Shown here one piece after another: positions 1-7,307 of a stretch of 64,000 nt of DNA; position 1 is the stretch's first letter, and the number at the start of each line of letters is the position of its first letter. Origin of the DNA: JB111 sp049856295 (GTDB taxonomy: Bacteria > Actinomycetota > Actinomycetes > Actinomycetales > Actinomycetaceae). Location of the stretch: contig NZ_JBNDMZ010000005.1 of assembly GCF_049856295.1 (NCBI RefSeq), forward strand, positions 1 to 64,000, in the 5' to 3' direction. A program made the translations under genes and the position numbers. Below the pieces are notes generated by a model. The model was not told the origin of the DNA, did not search any database, and saw nothing but the letters and a program-made list of their open reading frames with translations.

Positions 1-24
1 GGCTCTTCACATTCGAGGGTGTAG
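1..24. repeat. Left terminal inverted repeat of the ISL3 element
   Basis: Starts GGCTCTTC and ends GAGGGTGTAG; matches the complement of 1423-1446 at 19 of 24 positions. The mismatches cluster in the middle (positions 9-12 and 14). The transposase stop (complement of 7-9) lies within it. Confidence 0.85.
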
Positions 25-1314
25 TTGGGGTCGGAATCCGCCCGTCTCGAGTAGTGATCGGGCGATGTAATTGGTCAGGTTGCGGAAGCCGAGGGCCGAG
101 CCGCGCAGGTGCTCGAGCCTGCCGTTCATGGCCTCGGTGGGGCCGTTGGACGTGCCGGGCCGGTCGAAGTAGGCGAGCACGTCGGCGGCGCGGCGCTTCA
201 GGGTCCTGCCCAGCTTGCGCAGCTCGGTCAGGGCGGCTGGCACGGTGGAGCTGACGGAGGCGATGAGCTGGGCCATGAGCTGGCGACCATGTGCGCGGTC
301 GGGGACGCGGTAGGCGGCGATCATGCGCTGGTAGACGGCCCAGGCGGCCTCGACCGCTACGTGGGTGTCGCCGTCGAACAGGCCCTCCAGGCGCTGGGAC
401 TGCTTCTCGGTGAGCAGGTCGGCGCCGGTGTGCAGGGTCCGGCGGGCGGCGTAGAGCGGATCGCCCTTGCGGCCCCGGTGCCCGCAGGTGTCCTGCTGGA
501 CACGGCGCCGGCAGTCATCGAGCGCGTCGCCAGCGAGGCGGACCACGTGAAAAGGATCCATGATGGCGACCGCGTCGGGCAGCTCTTCGGCGGCGGCGGT
601 CTTGAACCCGGTGAAGCCGTCCATCGCGACGATCTCGACCCCGTCGCGCCAGTCCTGCGGCCGGCCCGCGAGCCACTGCTTGAAGGCGTGTTTCGAGCGG
701 CCCTCGACCATGTCCAGCAGCCGGGACGGGCCGGTCCCCTCGCGAACAGCGGTGAGGTCGATGATCACGGTCACGAACCTGTCGCCGCGGCGGGTGTGGC
801 GCCAGACATGCTCGTCGACACCGATGGCGCTGACGCCGTCGAACCGGGTCGGATCATCGATGAGGACGCGGCGTCCTTCGGTCAGGACCGCGGCGTTGGC
901 GGTGTTCCACGAGACCCCCAGCCCCTCGGCGACACGAGCGACACTCAAGTGCTGGCACACGATCCCTTCCAGCGCCCACCGCAACCCGCGGCGGGAGAGC
1001 CGAGCGCGCGGCTCGGCCGCGGCGGTCGTGTCCTGACGCCACACGTGCCCGCAGCCCGTGCACCGGTACCGACGCACCCTCACCTCCAGCGTCGTGGGAC
1101 GCCACCCCAAAGGCTCGTGAGCGAGCTCGCGCGTGACGGTGTCCCGCGCGACGCCCTCGCACCCGCACCGCCGGCACCAGCTGTCCGGTTCGACGACCCT
1201 GCAGGCCAGGACCGCCCGACCAGGCTCGATGCGCTGGCCGACGACCTCCAAGCCGAGCTCGTCCAGACGAGCGAACGTGGTCAGATCAGGGCGGGCGAAG
1301 GTAGCGTCAGGCAC
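7..1314 (-). CDS. ISL3 family transposase
   Basis: A 435-residue DDE transposase, the usual length for ISL3. The N-terminus holds a zinc ribbon (CxxC at residues 47-50 and a second pair at 85-88) followed by a helix-turn-helix (about 120-150). Catalytic acid candidates are D167 in GVDEHVW, D232 in AMDGFTGFK or D253 in MDPFHVVR, and E394 in NGPTEAMNGRL. The last stretch, NGRLEHLRGSALGFRN, is the family's conserved C-terminal block. The frame is intact, so the element may still be mobile. It is read away from the ABC exporter downstream of the right end. Family assignment is firm; activity is inferred only from the intact frame. Confidence 0.93.
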   Translation of the reverse strand: MPDATFARPDLTTFARLDELGLEVVGQRIEPGRAVLACRVVEPDSWCRRCGCEGVARDTVTRELAHEPLGWRPTTLEVRVRRYRCTGCGHVWRQDTTAAAEPRARLSRRGLRWALEGIVCQHLSVARVAEGLGVSWNTANAAVLTEGRRVLIDDPTRFDGVSAIGVDEHVWRHTRRGDRFVTVIIDLTAVREGTGPSRLLDMVEGRSKHAFKQWLAGRPQDWRDGVEIVAMDGFTGFKTAAAEELPDAVAIMDPFHVVRLAGDALDDCRRRVQQDTCGHRGRKGDPLYAARRTLHTGADLLTEKQSQRLEGLFDGDTHVAVEAAWAVYQRMIAAYRVPDRAHGRQLMAQLIASVSSTVPAALTELRKLGRTLKRRAADVLAYFDRPGTSNGPTEAMNGRLEHLRGSALGFRNLTNYIARSLLETGGFRPQLHPRM

Positions 1315-1422
1315 GTCGAGGTCTTCCCGGTGGGTGGCGTGAGAACCCCCATCATCGGAAGACCTCGACCCCTATCTGGACGCTGACACGCCGGCACCTC
1401 GCTCACCACCGCGCCAGGCCGT

Positions 1423-1446
1423 CTACACCCTCAATCCGGAAGAGCC
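1423..1446. repeat. Right terminal inverted repeat of the ISL3 element
   Basis: Complementary to the left end, reading GGCTCTTC inward from 1446. It marks the junction with the truncated host gene that resumes at 1447. Confidence 0.85.
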
Positions 1447-1448
1447 AA

Positions 1449-1775
1449 GATCCGCCGACCGAACTCGCGCCCTATCAGATACCACCACCTCCGCCGGCTG
1501 GGCGGTGTGGCGCCTACTACGTCATCCAAACCAGCGGCGCGCAGGCCAGCGTCCGTGAGTGCCGAAATACGGCCGGAACCCAGATCCGTGTCAACGGCAC
1601 CGTCACGGACACGGACAACGACGGACAGTGCGCCCAGGTTTACGCCTCGTACAATGTCTCAACCGCGACGGATTACGGTCCACGCGCATGCCCAAGTGGA
1701 ACGCGTGTAGCATTTACGCTGCCGTGGCGAAACGGGTCGAATGCGTACATCTACCTCCGAGAGTTTGACGTCTAG
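1449..1775 (+). pseudogene. 3' remnant of an exported-protein gene cut by the IS
   Basis: One frame is open from the IS junction to the TAG at 1773-1775 and reads like a real extracellular domain: three cysteines (in RECRNT, GQCAQVY and RACPSGT), many Thr/Asn/Tyr, and an end reading AYIYLREFDV. There is no ATG, GTG or TTG start in this frame after the junction, so it cannot be made as a separate protein. A Pro-rich stretch (PPPPPAG) precedes the domain, like a linker. I recognise the style of a small disulfide-bearing domain of secreted actinobacterial proteins but no named family. The lost N-terminus would have carried the signal peptide. Its 3' end overlaps the annotated start of the next gene by 35 bp. 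Confidence 0.7.
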
Positions 1776-2463
1776 ATTGCTCGGAGCACCCTCCTCGGGA
1801 ATCGTCTGCCGCGGAATATCCAAGGCGTATGGTCCCGACCTCGTTCTCTCCTCCGTCGACCTTGCTGTCGACGGAGGAGAGGTCGTTGCTGTCACAGGCT
1901 CCAGTGGATCGGGCAAGACGACGCTACTGCTCACTCTCGCAGGCTTGCTGCTTCCCGATTCCGGCGAGGTCGAGATTTCGGGGCGATCACTATTCATGCT
2001 CGACGATGACGCTCGAACGACGCTCCGGCGGCAGCACATCGGGCTGATCTTCCAGTTCGGCCAGCTCGTTGCCGAACTTACGGCTACGGAGAACGTCATG
2101 CTTCCGCTGCTCCTCGACGGCGCAACCAAGATCGACGCTCGGAGGCGCGCGAGAAAGCTGTTCGACGAACTTGGCATCGGCGACGTCACCAACCATTATC
2201 CGCACCAGCTCTCCGGCGGACAGCAGCAGCGCGTGGCGATCGGCAGGGCGCTGATTACGAACCCTTCCGTGGTACTCGCCGACGAACCCACCGGTTCGCT
2301 CGACTCCGGGGCCTCCGAGGCCGTCCTCGACCTCCTGATCTTGTCCGCCTCGACGCGCGGGGCGGCAGTTGTCCTCGTGACGCACGACGCTAGTGTGGCC
2401 GCGCGTACGTCTCGGCAGGTACACGTCCGGGACGGTCGGGTCACGTCGACCACCGCCCCATGA
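1741..2463 (+). CDS. ABC transporter ATP-binding protein (MacB/LolD type)
   Basis: A 240-residue ATPase with every motif in place: Walker A GSSGSGKT (53-60), Q-loop glutamine at 105, signature LSGGQ (157-161), Walker B VVLADE (177-182) and H-loop histidine 215. The LADEPTGSLD wording and the adjacent FtsX-like permease place it with the MacB/LolD/FtsE class, which uses ATP to drive transmembrane movement rather than true translocation. The ATG at 1741 overlaps the tail of the truncated gene; TTG at 1765 or 1777 are alternatives, and TTG 1777 would avoid overlap. Its stop overlaps the permease start (ATGA), so the two are translationally coupled. The IS insertion may have removed its native promoter. 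Confidence 0.9.
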   Translation: MRTSTSESLTSRLLGAPSSGIVCRGISKAYGPDLVLSSVDLAVDGGEVVAVTGSSGSGKTTLLLTLAGLLLPDSGEVEISGRSLFMLDDDARTTLRRQHIGLIFQFGQLVAELTATENVMLPLLLDGATKIDARRRARKLFDELGIGDVTNHYPHQLSGGQQQRVAIGRALITNPSVVLADEPTGSLDSGASEAVLDLLILSASTRGAAVVLVTHDASVAARTSRQVHVRDGRVTSTTAP

Positions 2464-4751
2464 CCGCCTGGCTTCTCGCGCGGCTGTGGCGCGGCGCCGG
2501 CGGCCTGCAATGGTTGTTGGCCGGCGCTCTCGTTTCCACCGTGGCTCTGGCGACCGTCGTCGTGCTGCTGGTAGGCAGCCTGCCTGCGGCGCTCGACCGT
2601 CAGGACGAGCGCACCTACTGGACCCGGCCGTCCGACTTCTCGCTGCTGGCCGACCCGGAGCTGAACCAGGACTACGCCTACATCGGCACCGTCAACGATC
2701 GGGTCGGGGAACTCGCCGTCACCGTGGTCAACGTAGCTCAGCACGGAGAGGGCATCGAACCTCCGCCGGGGATAGACGCGTTCCCCGAAGCAGGGGAGGT
2801 CCTGCTGTCACCAGCTCTGGAACGCGCAGTGGGCGACGCGGCGCTCGCGCGCTACGGCCTGCCCGCGGGAATGGTGGACGAGAGCGCCCTCGCCGGACCT
2901 GGGCACATGGTGGCAGTCCGCGGCGTGGCGGTCGAGGATCTCGCTCCGGTCGAGCTCCCGCTGCTCGACCTCGGGGAACCGCGGCCGCAGAATGGCGACC
3001 CATCGCTCGCGCTGCTACTCGCACTTGCGGGGGCCGCGATGGTGATCCCACCTCTGCTCCTCGCTCACGTCGCCACCCGCGCCGCCGCGCGAACCCGGGC
3101 TCGACGGACCGCGACTCTCGTCGTCGCCGGCGCCCCGCGTTCGCTGCTCAGGCGAGCGGTGCTGTGGGAGTCGTGCATCGGCGCCGTTCTCGGCGTCGCG
3201 GCTGGCACTCTCCTGTTTGCCGCGTTGCGCAGAATGCTGGCGCCGATCCTCGTCGAGGATCCCGCGCCGTTTCCGTCGGACCTCGTCCCGCCGGTCGGGA
3301 TCGTGTTGCTCCTGGTCGTCGCCCTGCCTGTCGGAGTCGCGGTCATCGCAGTTCGCCAGGCGGATCATGCGACTCGCGACCCACTGGGAACCGGGGTGAG
3401 CAGCCATGAGGAGCCGGGGATGCATCGCACCGTGATTGCCGGCGCCCTGCTCCTGGCAGCCACTGCCGCTGTCATGCTGACCAACCTCCTCGCGGAGCGG
3501 CAGCGCCTTCTCCTCGCGGTCGCGCTGGGAGCGGGCGGTCTGCTCCTGCTCGCTCCGTGGGTGAGCCGGACCGTAGGGCGAGTTCTACGCCGTTCTCGGC
3601 GGCCGGCCGCCATGCTCGCGGGCGGAACGATTACGGCCGCTCCCCGCGCAACCGCGCGCGGCGTGACGACAGCGGGCCTCGCGGTCTTCGTCGCCACGAT
3701 CTTCGTGGTCACCTTTCCTGGCGCGGTAGGTGCCGTCCAGGACGACGCGGTGATCGATCAGGCTGACGACGTCGTCCAGATCACGAGCATGGCGACCAAC
3801 CAGGCGGAGCTGACACGGCTCGCCGACGACATCGGTGCGCTCGATGGTGTCGGCGACGTGGCGAGCGTCGTGACGGGGACCGCGGCCGGAGAGGGGAGCG
3901 CGTCCAGCTCTGTCTTCCCGGTCTGGATAGGGGACTGCGCGCGCATCGTCGCCGCTGCCCACCTGGACCTGACGTCATGTGCCGTCGACGGGGGTGTGTT
4001 GCTCAACGCGGCCGCGGCCGCTGTGCTCGGCCCCGCCGGACAGGTCGACGTCTATGACCTCGCCCAGCGGGACGTCGTCACAACGTTGGAGGTGCCGGAC
4101 GAGAGCACGCCGTCCATGCTCACTGTCCAGACCGACGCTGCTGGAACCCTTGCGACGTCGGCGCGCGCCGTCGACGCACCCAGCGTCCTTGTCGACGAGC
4201 GGGAAGCGGGGCTGGATATGACGCACTTCCGACCCACTTTGCTGATCGCCGGGATCGACGACCCGGCCGCCCTCGACCGCGTCCGCACCCTTGTGCTCAC
4301 GGCAGACCCGAGCGCGCAGGTCGCCACCCGCGAGTCCTCCCAGGAGGGATTCGACGGACAGCTGCGCCGCTACTACAGCATCATGCTGTGGGGCGGCGGC
4401 GCCGTGCTCGGGACGTCCGCTGTCGCACTCCTCCTCGCAAACCTGACCACAGCGATCGAGAGTGCACGAACGCTAGCCGTCCTGCACGCCGTCGGGACGC
4501 CGCACCGGAGCCTGCGCCGGGTCGTCCTGCTCGTCACCGTAGTCCCACTGCTGCTGTTCTCGTTCGTCGCCGCCGGGCTCGGACTCATGGTGGCGGCGCT
4601 TGCCCCAGGAAGCCTGGGCGCAACGGGATGGAGCGCCCTCGTCAGTCTGTGGCCCGTGGCAGTAGGCGTCGCGGGGGCCGCCGCGATTGGCAGCGTGGCT
4701 GCCCTGATCGTGCCCAGGGCCACCGCGGTCGATCACCTGCATGGTGCCTGA
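2460..4751 (+). CDS. FtsX-like ABC transporter permease
   Basis: A 763-residue membrane protein partnered with the upstream ATPase (4-bp ATGA overlap). One membrane helix lies near the N-terminus (about 17-40), followed by an exported domain, a membrane bundle around 180-300, further helices around 320-420, a second exported domain (about 425-630), and a last bundle of three helices (about 645-755). This is the duplicated FtsX layout with about ten helices found in Gram-positive MacB-type exporters. A conserved FtsX-like patch SARTLAVLHAVGTPHRSLRR precedes the final helices. The substrate is unknown; candidates are antimicrobial peptides, lipids or cell-wall signals. No two-component system is nearby. 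Confidence 0.85.
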   Translation: MTAWLLARLWRGAGGLQWLLAGALVSTVALATVVVLLVGSLPAALDRQDERTYWTRPSDFSLLADPELNQDYAYIGTVNDRVGELAVTVVNVAQHGEGIEPPPGIDAFPEAGEVLLSPALERAVGDAALARYGLPAGMVDESALAGPGHMVAVRGVAVEDLAPVELPLLDLGEPRPQNGDPSLALLLALAGAAMVIPPLLLAHVATRAAARTRARRTATLVVAGAPRSLLRRAVLWESCIGAVLGVAAGTLLFAALRRMLAPILVEDPAPFPSDLVPPVGIVLLLVVALPVGVAVIAVRQADHATRDPLGTGVSSHEEPGMHRTVIAGALLLAATAAVMLTNLLAERQRLLLAVALGAGGLLLLAPWVSRTVGRVLRRSRRPAAMLAGGTITAAPRATARGVTTAGLAVFVATIFVVTFPGAVGAVQDDAVIDQADDVVQITSMATNQAELTRLADDIGALDGVGDVASVVTGTAAGEGSASSSVFPVWIGDCARIVAAAHLDLTSCAVDGGVLLNAAAAAVLGPAGQVDVYDLAQRDVVTTLEVPDESTPSMLTVQTDAAGTLATSARAVDAPSVLVDEREAGLDMTHFRPTLLIAGIDDPAALDRVRTLVLTADPSAQVATRESSQEGFDGQLRRYYSIMLWGGGAVLGTSAVALLLANLTTAIESARTLAVLHAVGTPHRSLRRVVLLVTVVPLLLFSFVAAGLGLMVAALAPGSLGATGWSALVSLWPVAVGVAGAAAIGSVAALIVPRATAVDHLHGA

Positions 4752-4795
4752 GAAGTGATCGCCTCACCGACTGGCCGGTACCGTCGCGCCTTCCT

Positions 4796-5509
4796 TCAGA
4801 CCCGGTAGAGGTCCTTGTTCCTGGACACCTCGCCGAGGACGCCGCTGACGAACCGCGGGGAGTCGTCGGTGGAGAGCTGTCCGGCCAGGTGGGCGGCCTG
4901 CTCGATGGCGACCCCGTCCTCGACGTCGTCGAGGAAGACGACCTCGAACACGCCGAGCCGCAGCAGGCCCCGGTCGACGGCGGGCATCCGCCGCAGGGAC
5001 CAGCCGTGGGACGTGGCCGTGAGGATCTCGTCGATGACCGTGAGGTGGTCGGCCACCCCCTCGACGAGCTCGACCGCGTAGGCGGGCAGCCCGTCCTGGG
5101 CGATAGTCCGGCCCGTGCGCTCGGCGAGGACGGCCAATAGGCGGTCACCCGTGGTCACCAGGCCCTTGGCGTCGGCCTCGAACAGGACGTCGAGCGCGCG
5201 GTGGCGGGCCTTGGTCCGGGCGGTCGCGTGGAAGGTGCGGCGGGCACCGCGGGCACCCGCACGTTCCGCGGACGGGACGTCCGCGCTCACGCGCACCGCG
5301 CCGGCCGGCACCTCGTCCTCCGTCGCGACCTCGATCGGGGTCGGTTCGTCGCCTGTCGACGTCGGCTCGGAGTCGGCCGCTGCGACGACCTGGTCGACGG
5401 CGGGGCGCACAGGCGCATGCGTGTCGCTGTCGGGCCCGGCCGGTGCCGGGTGGTCGACGTCGTGCCCGTCCGTGCCGGGCTCGCCCGGCGCGGGACTCTC
5501 TCCGCCCAT
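4796..5509 (-). CDS. nusB: Transcription antitermination factor NusB
   Basis: The C-terminal 140 residues (about 98-237) are a standard NusB fold: the opening TKARHRALDVLFEAD, the middle YAVELVEGV, and RRMPAVDRGLLRLGVFE. NusB binds boxA RNA with NusE (S10) and supports rRNA antitermination. The first ~95 residues are an Asp/Glu/Pro/Ala-rich, probably disordered extension, much longer than typical NusB (about 140 residues). An internal GTG (around residue 70-74) could be the true start. The ATG at 5509 abuts the efp stop at 5510 with no gap, and efp-nusB adjacency is conserved in actinobacteria. Confidence 0.93.
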   Translation of the reverse strand: MGGESPAPGEPGTDGHDVDHPAPAGPDSDTHAPVRPAVDQVVAAADSEPTSTGDEPTPIEVATEDEVPAGAVRVSADVPSAERAGARGARRTFHATARTKARHRALDVLFEADAKGLVTTGDRLLAVLAERTGRTIAQDGLPAYAVELVEGVADHLTVIDEILTATSHGWSLRRMPAVDRGLLRLGVFEVVFLDDVEDGVAIEQAAHLAGQLSTDDSPRFVSGVLGEVSRNKDLYRV

Positions 5510-6067
5510 TCAGGCGCGTCCGAGGTAGTCGCCGGAGCGGGTGTCGACCTTGACCTTGACGCCCTGCTCGAGGAAGAGCGGGACCTGGATCTGGTAGCCG
5601 GTCTCGAGGGTGGCGGGCTTGGTGCCGGCCGAGGAGCGGTCGCCCTGCAGGCCCGGCTCGGTCTCGGTGACCTCGAGCACGACGGACGTGGGCAGCTCGA
5701 CGAAGAGCACCTGGTCCTCGTGCGTGGCGACGACGACGTCGGTGTTCTCGAGCATGAAGTTCGAGGCGTCGCCGACGACCTCGGGACGGACCGGGATCTG
5801 CTCGTAGTTCTCGGAGTCCATGAAGATGAAGTCGGTGCCGTCGTTGTACAGGTACTGCATGTCGCGGCGGTCGACCGTGGCGGTCTCGACCTTGACGCCG
5901 GCGTTGAAGGTCTTGTCCACGCCCTTGCCGGACAGGACGTTCTTCAGCTTGGTGCGCACGAACGCGGGCCCCTTGCCCGGCTTGACGTGCTGGAACTCGA
6001 CGACCGACCAGAGCTGGTTGTCGATCTTCAGCACCATGCCGTTCTTGAGGTCGTTCGTCGAAGCCAT
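5510..6067 (-). CDS. efp: Translation elongation factor P
   Basis: A 185-residue EF-P with the KOW-like N-domain and two OB domains; EF-P relieves ribosomes stalled on polyproline. The loop that reaches the peptidyl-transferase centre reads KPGKGP with the tip lysine at residue 32. In Corynebacterium glutamicum the same PGKGP loop works with an unmodified lysine, and no EpmA-like modification gene is visible here. I start at the ATG (MASTNDLKNG); the frame extends upstream to 6127 without homology. The stop directly abuts nusB. A TATCCT hexamer at 6176-6181 (minus strand) could be a -10, but no -35 is evident. Confidence 0.96.
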   Translation of the reverse strand: MASTNDLKNGMVLKIDNQLWSVVEFQHVKPGKGPAFVRTKLKNVLSGKGVDKTFNAGVKVETATVDRRDMQYLYNDGTDFIFMDSENYEQIPVRPEVVGDASNFMLENTDVVVATHEDQVLFVELPTSVVLEVTETEPGLQGDRSSAGTKPATLETGYQIQVPLFLEQGVKVKVDTRSGDYLGRA

Positions 6068-6173
6068 GTGTAAGCCGTCCTGTCGGGTGGGAGTCGTTCG
6101 GTCGGGCCGGAGGGAGCGGCGGAGCACGGCCGCGCGGTCCCGGCACGGGGCACGGGTGCCCCTCGTCGGCGGT

Positions 6174-6665
6174 TCAGGATATCGCGGCGAGCACGGCCCG
6201 GCCGAGGAGACCCCATGACGCCGCCCACAGGTAGGAGGCGAGCGTGCCGATGATGAACCGTTCGGCGGTCAGGCCGGCGGCGACGACCCGGGGCGGGACG
6301 CGGCGCTCGTCGTCGGGCTGGAGAACGATCGCGGTGTCGTCGTCGCGGGAACCGGCCCCGTGGTCGGCGCGCAGCTCGGGATACCGGCCCAGTCCCTTGA
6401 GGGCGAGGACGACCGCGACGACCTCGGGGAACCCGGTGACCAGCCCGCCGGCGATCGCGGCCCGTTCGAGGTAGCCGATCCACTGCCCGCCCCGGTCGAG
6501 GCCCACCGGATGGGTGATGAGCTCGGGCGCGTCGTCCCCGCTCGCGCCGGCCACGGTGAACCGGCGCAGCAGCCGGGCGACGACGGGGCTGCCGGTGACG
6601 GCGGCGAGAAGAGCGGCGACGACGACGAAGAGCGAGGTGAGCAGCCCGAGCAGCCAGTCGTTCAC
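6174..6665 (-). CDS. Small membrane protein, partner of the SatD-like gene
   Basis: 163 residues starting at a GTG that overlaps the upstream stop as GTGA, so it is translationally coupled to the SatD-like gene. The first segment (residues 4-22) is a hydrophobic helix, a second lies around 62-85 (AIAGGLVTGFPEVVAVVLALKGLG), and the C-terminus (about 130-160) holds one or two more. A middle loop reads ITHPVGLDRGGQWIGYLERA. SatD in streptococci is paired with a membrane protein (SatE); the arrangement is analogous, but sequence relatedness cannot be judged by eye. Function unknown. Confidence 0.75.
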   Translation of the reverse strand: MNDWLLGLLTSLFVVVAALLAAVTGSPVVARLLRRFTVAGASGDDAPELITHPVGLDRGGQWIGYLERAAIAGGLVTGFPEVVAVVLALKGLGRYPELRADHGAGSRDDDTAIVLQPDDERRVPPRVVAAGLTAERFIIGTLASYLWAASWGLLGRAVLAAIS

Positions 6666-7270
6666 GAGATCTCCTCCGCGGCGGCGACCATCGCGGCGAC
6701 GTGCGGGAGCGCGGCGAGCTCCTCGCGCACGCCGGCGACGCGGACCCGGTCGTGGACCGCCTGGTAGGTGATGCCGAGCTCCTCGGCGACGGCCCGCTGG
6801 GTCACCCCGGTGACGAGGCGGTCGGAGACCTCCCAGCCGGCGTCGGAGCGGGTGCGGCGCAGGGCCCCGACGAGATGGAGGACGGCCGTGGCGGACTCGG
6901 CGGCGTCCTCGTCCGCTCCCCGCACGACGATCGGGTAGCTCGACGCCTTGCTCCGCGCCGTCTCGACCGCGTCCCGCGCGAGGACGAAGGCGGTGCCCGA
7001 CGACGCGCTCGCGCTCGCGGCCAGCGGCGTGTCGACGGGGCCCGCGCCGATGCCGACCGCCCAGTCGAGCCGGGCCAGGCGCAGGGCGACGTCGACCGCG
7101 GCCGGCGCGCTGGTGAGGACGCCCTGGATCTCGTCCCCGACCGTCCGCTCGAACGGGAGCGCGACCACCCGGCCGGCGCGCTCGTGCCACGGGGCGAGCT
7201 CGGCGAGGATCTCGTCCACGAGGACGCCGCGCTGGGTCGACCGGTTCTGGTCGGCGGTGACGACAAACAT
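6662..7270 (-). CDS. SatD-family DNA-binding regulator
   Basis: 202 residues. The N-terminus MFVVTADQNRS and the patch FERTVGDEIQGVL, followed by a long nucleotide-cyclase-like stretch (WAVGIGAGPVD, GTAFVLARDAVE), match the SatD family. The C-terminus (about 155-180) holds a helix-turn-helix (QRAVAEELGITYQAVHDRVR), so it should bind DNA. The ATG at 7270 lies 3 bases from a dyad repeat (7274-7293), suggesting self-repression. It is coupled to the downstream membrane gene. What signal it senses is not known to me; the effector may bind the N-terminal domain. Confidence 0.75.
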   Translation of the reverse strand: MFVVTADQNRSTQRGVLVDEILAELAPWHERAGRVVALPFERTVGDEIQGVLTSAPAAVDVALRLARLDWAVGIGAGPVDTPLAASASASSGTAFVLARDAVETARSKASSYPIVVRGADEDAAESATAVLHLVGALRRTRSDAGWEVSDRLVTGVTQRAVAEELGITYQAVHDRVRVAGVREELAALPHVAAMVAAAEEIS

Positions 7271-7273
7271 GCC

Positions 7274-7307
7274 ATCAAGGCTATGTTCTTGATTGCTGCC
7301 GATCAAG
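7274..7307 (-). promoter_or_regulatory. Candidate SatD-type operator (three ATCAAG/CTTGAT half sites)
   Basis: ATCAAG (7274-7279) faces CTTGAT (7288-7293) as a perfect 6-bp dyad with an 8-base spacer. A third half site ATCAAG sits at 7302-7307, 28 bp from the first and in the same orientation, within GCCTTGAT blocks on the minus strand. All lie within 37 bp upstream of the SatD-like start codon in the direction of transcription. The leader is AT-richer than its surroundings. Binding by the encoded helix-turn-helix protein is inferred. Confidence 0.5.

Larger units (their letters stand above)
1..1446 (-). mobile_element. Complete ISL3-family insertion sequence
   Basis: A single transposase gene is bounded by two terminal inverted repeats. 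The left end starts GGCTCTTC at base 1 and the complement of the right end (1446 inwards) also starts GGCTCTTC. Over 24 bases, 19 match, including a shared GAGGGTGTAG block. Ends of this kind and the transposase type fit the ISL3 family. That family usually duplicates 8 bp of target; the right flank would be bases 1447-1454, but the left flank lies outside the window, so the duplication cannot be confirmed. The transposase stop codon lies inside the left repeat, typical of compact elements. The element interrupts an exported-protein gene whose 3' part continues from 1447. Confidence 0.9.

Noticed and set aside
109..1386. 425-residue plus-strand frame across the IS
   Set aside because: It is the antisense of an intact, recognisable transposase and has a low-complexity composition.
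1507..1710. 67-residue plus-strand frame beginning at 1507
   Set aside because: A shadow of the truncated exported-protein frame, which is the one with protein-like composition.
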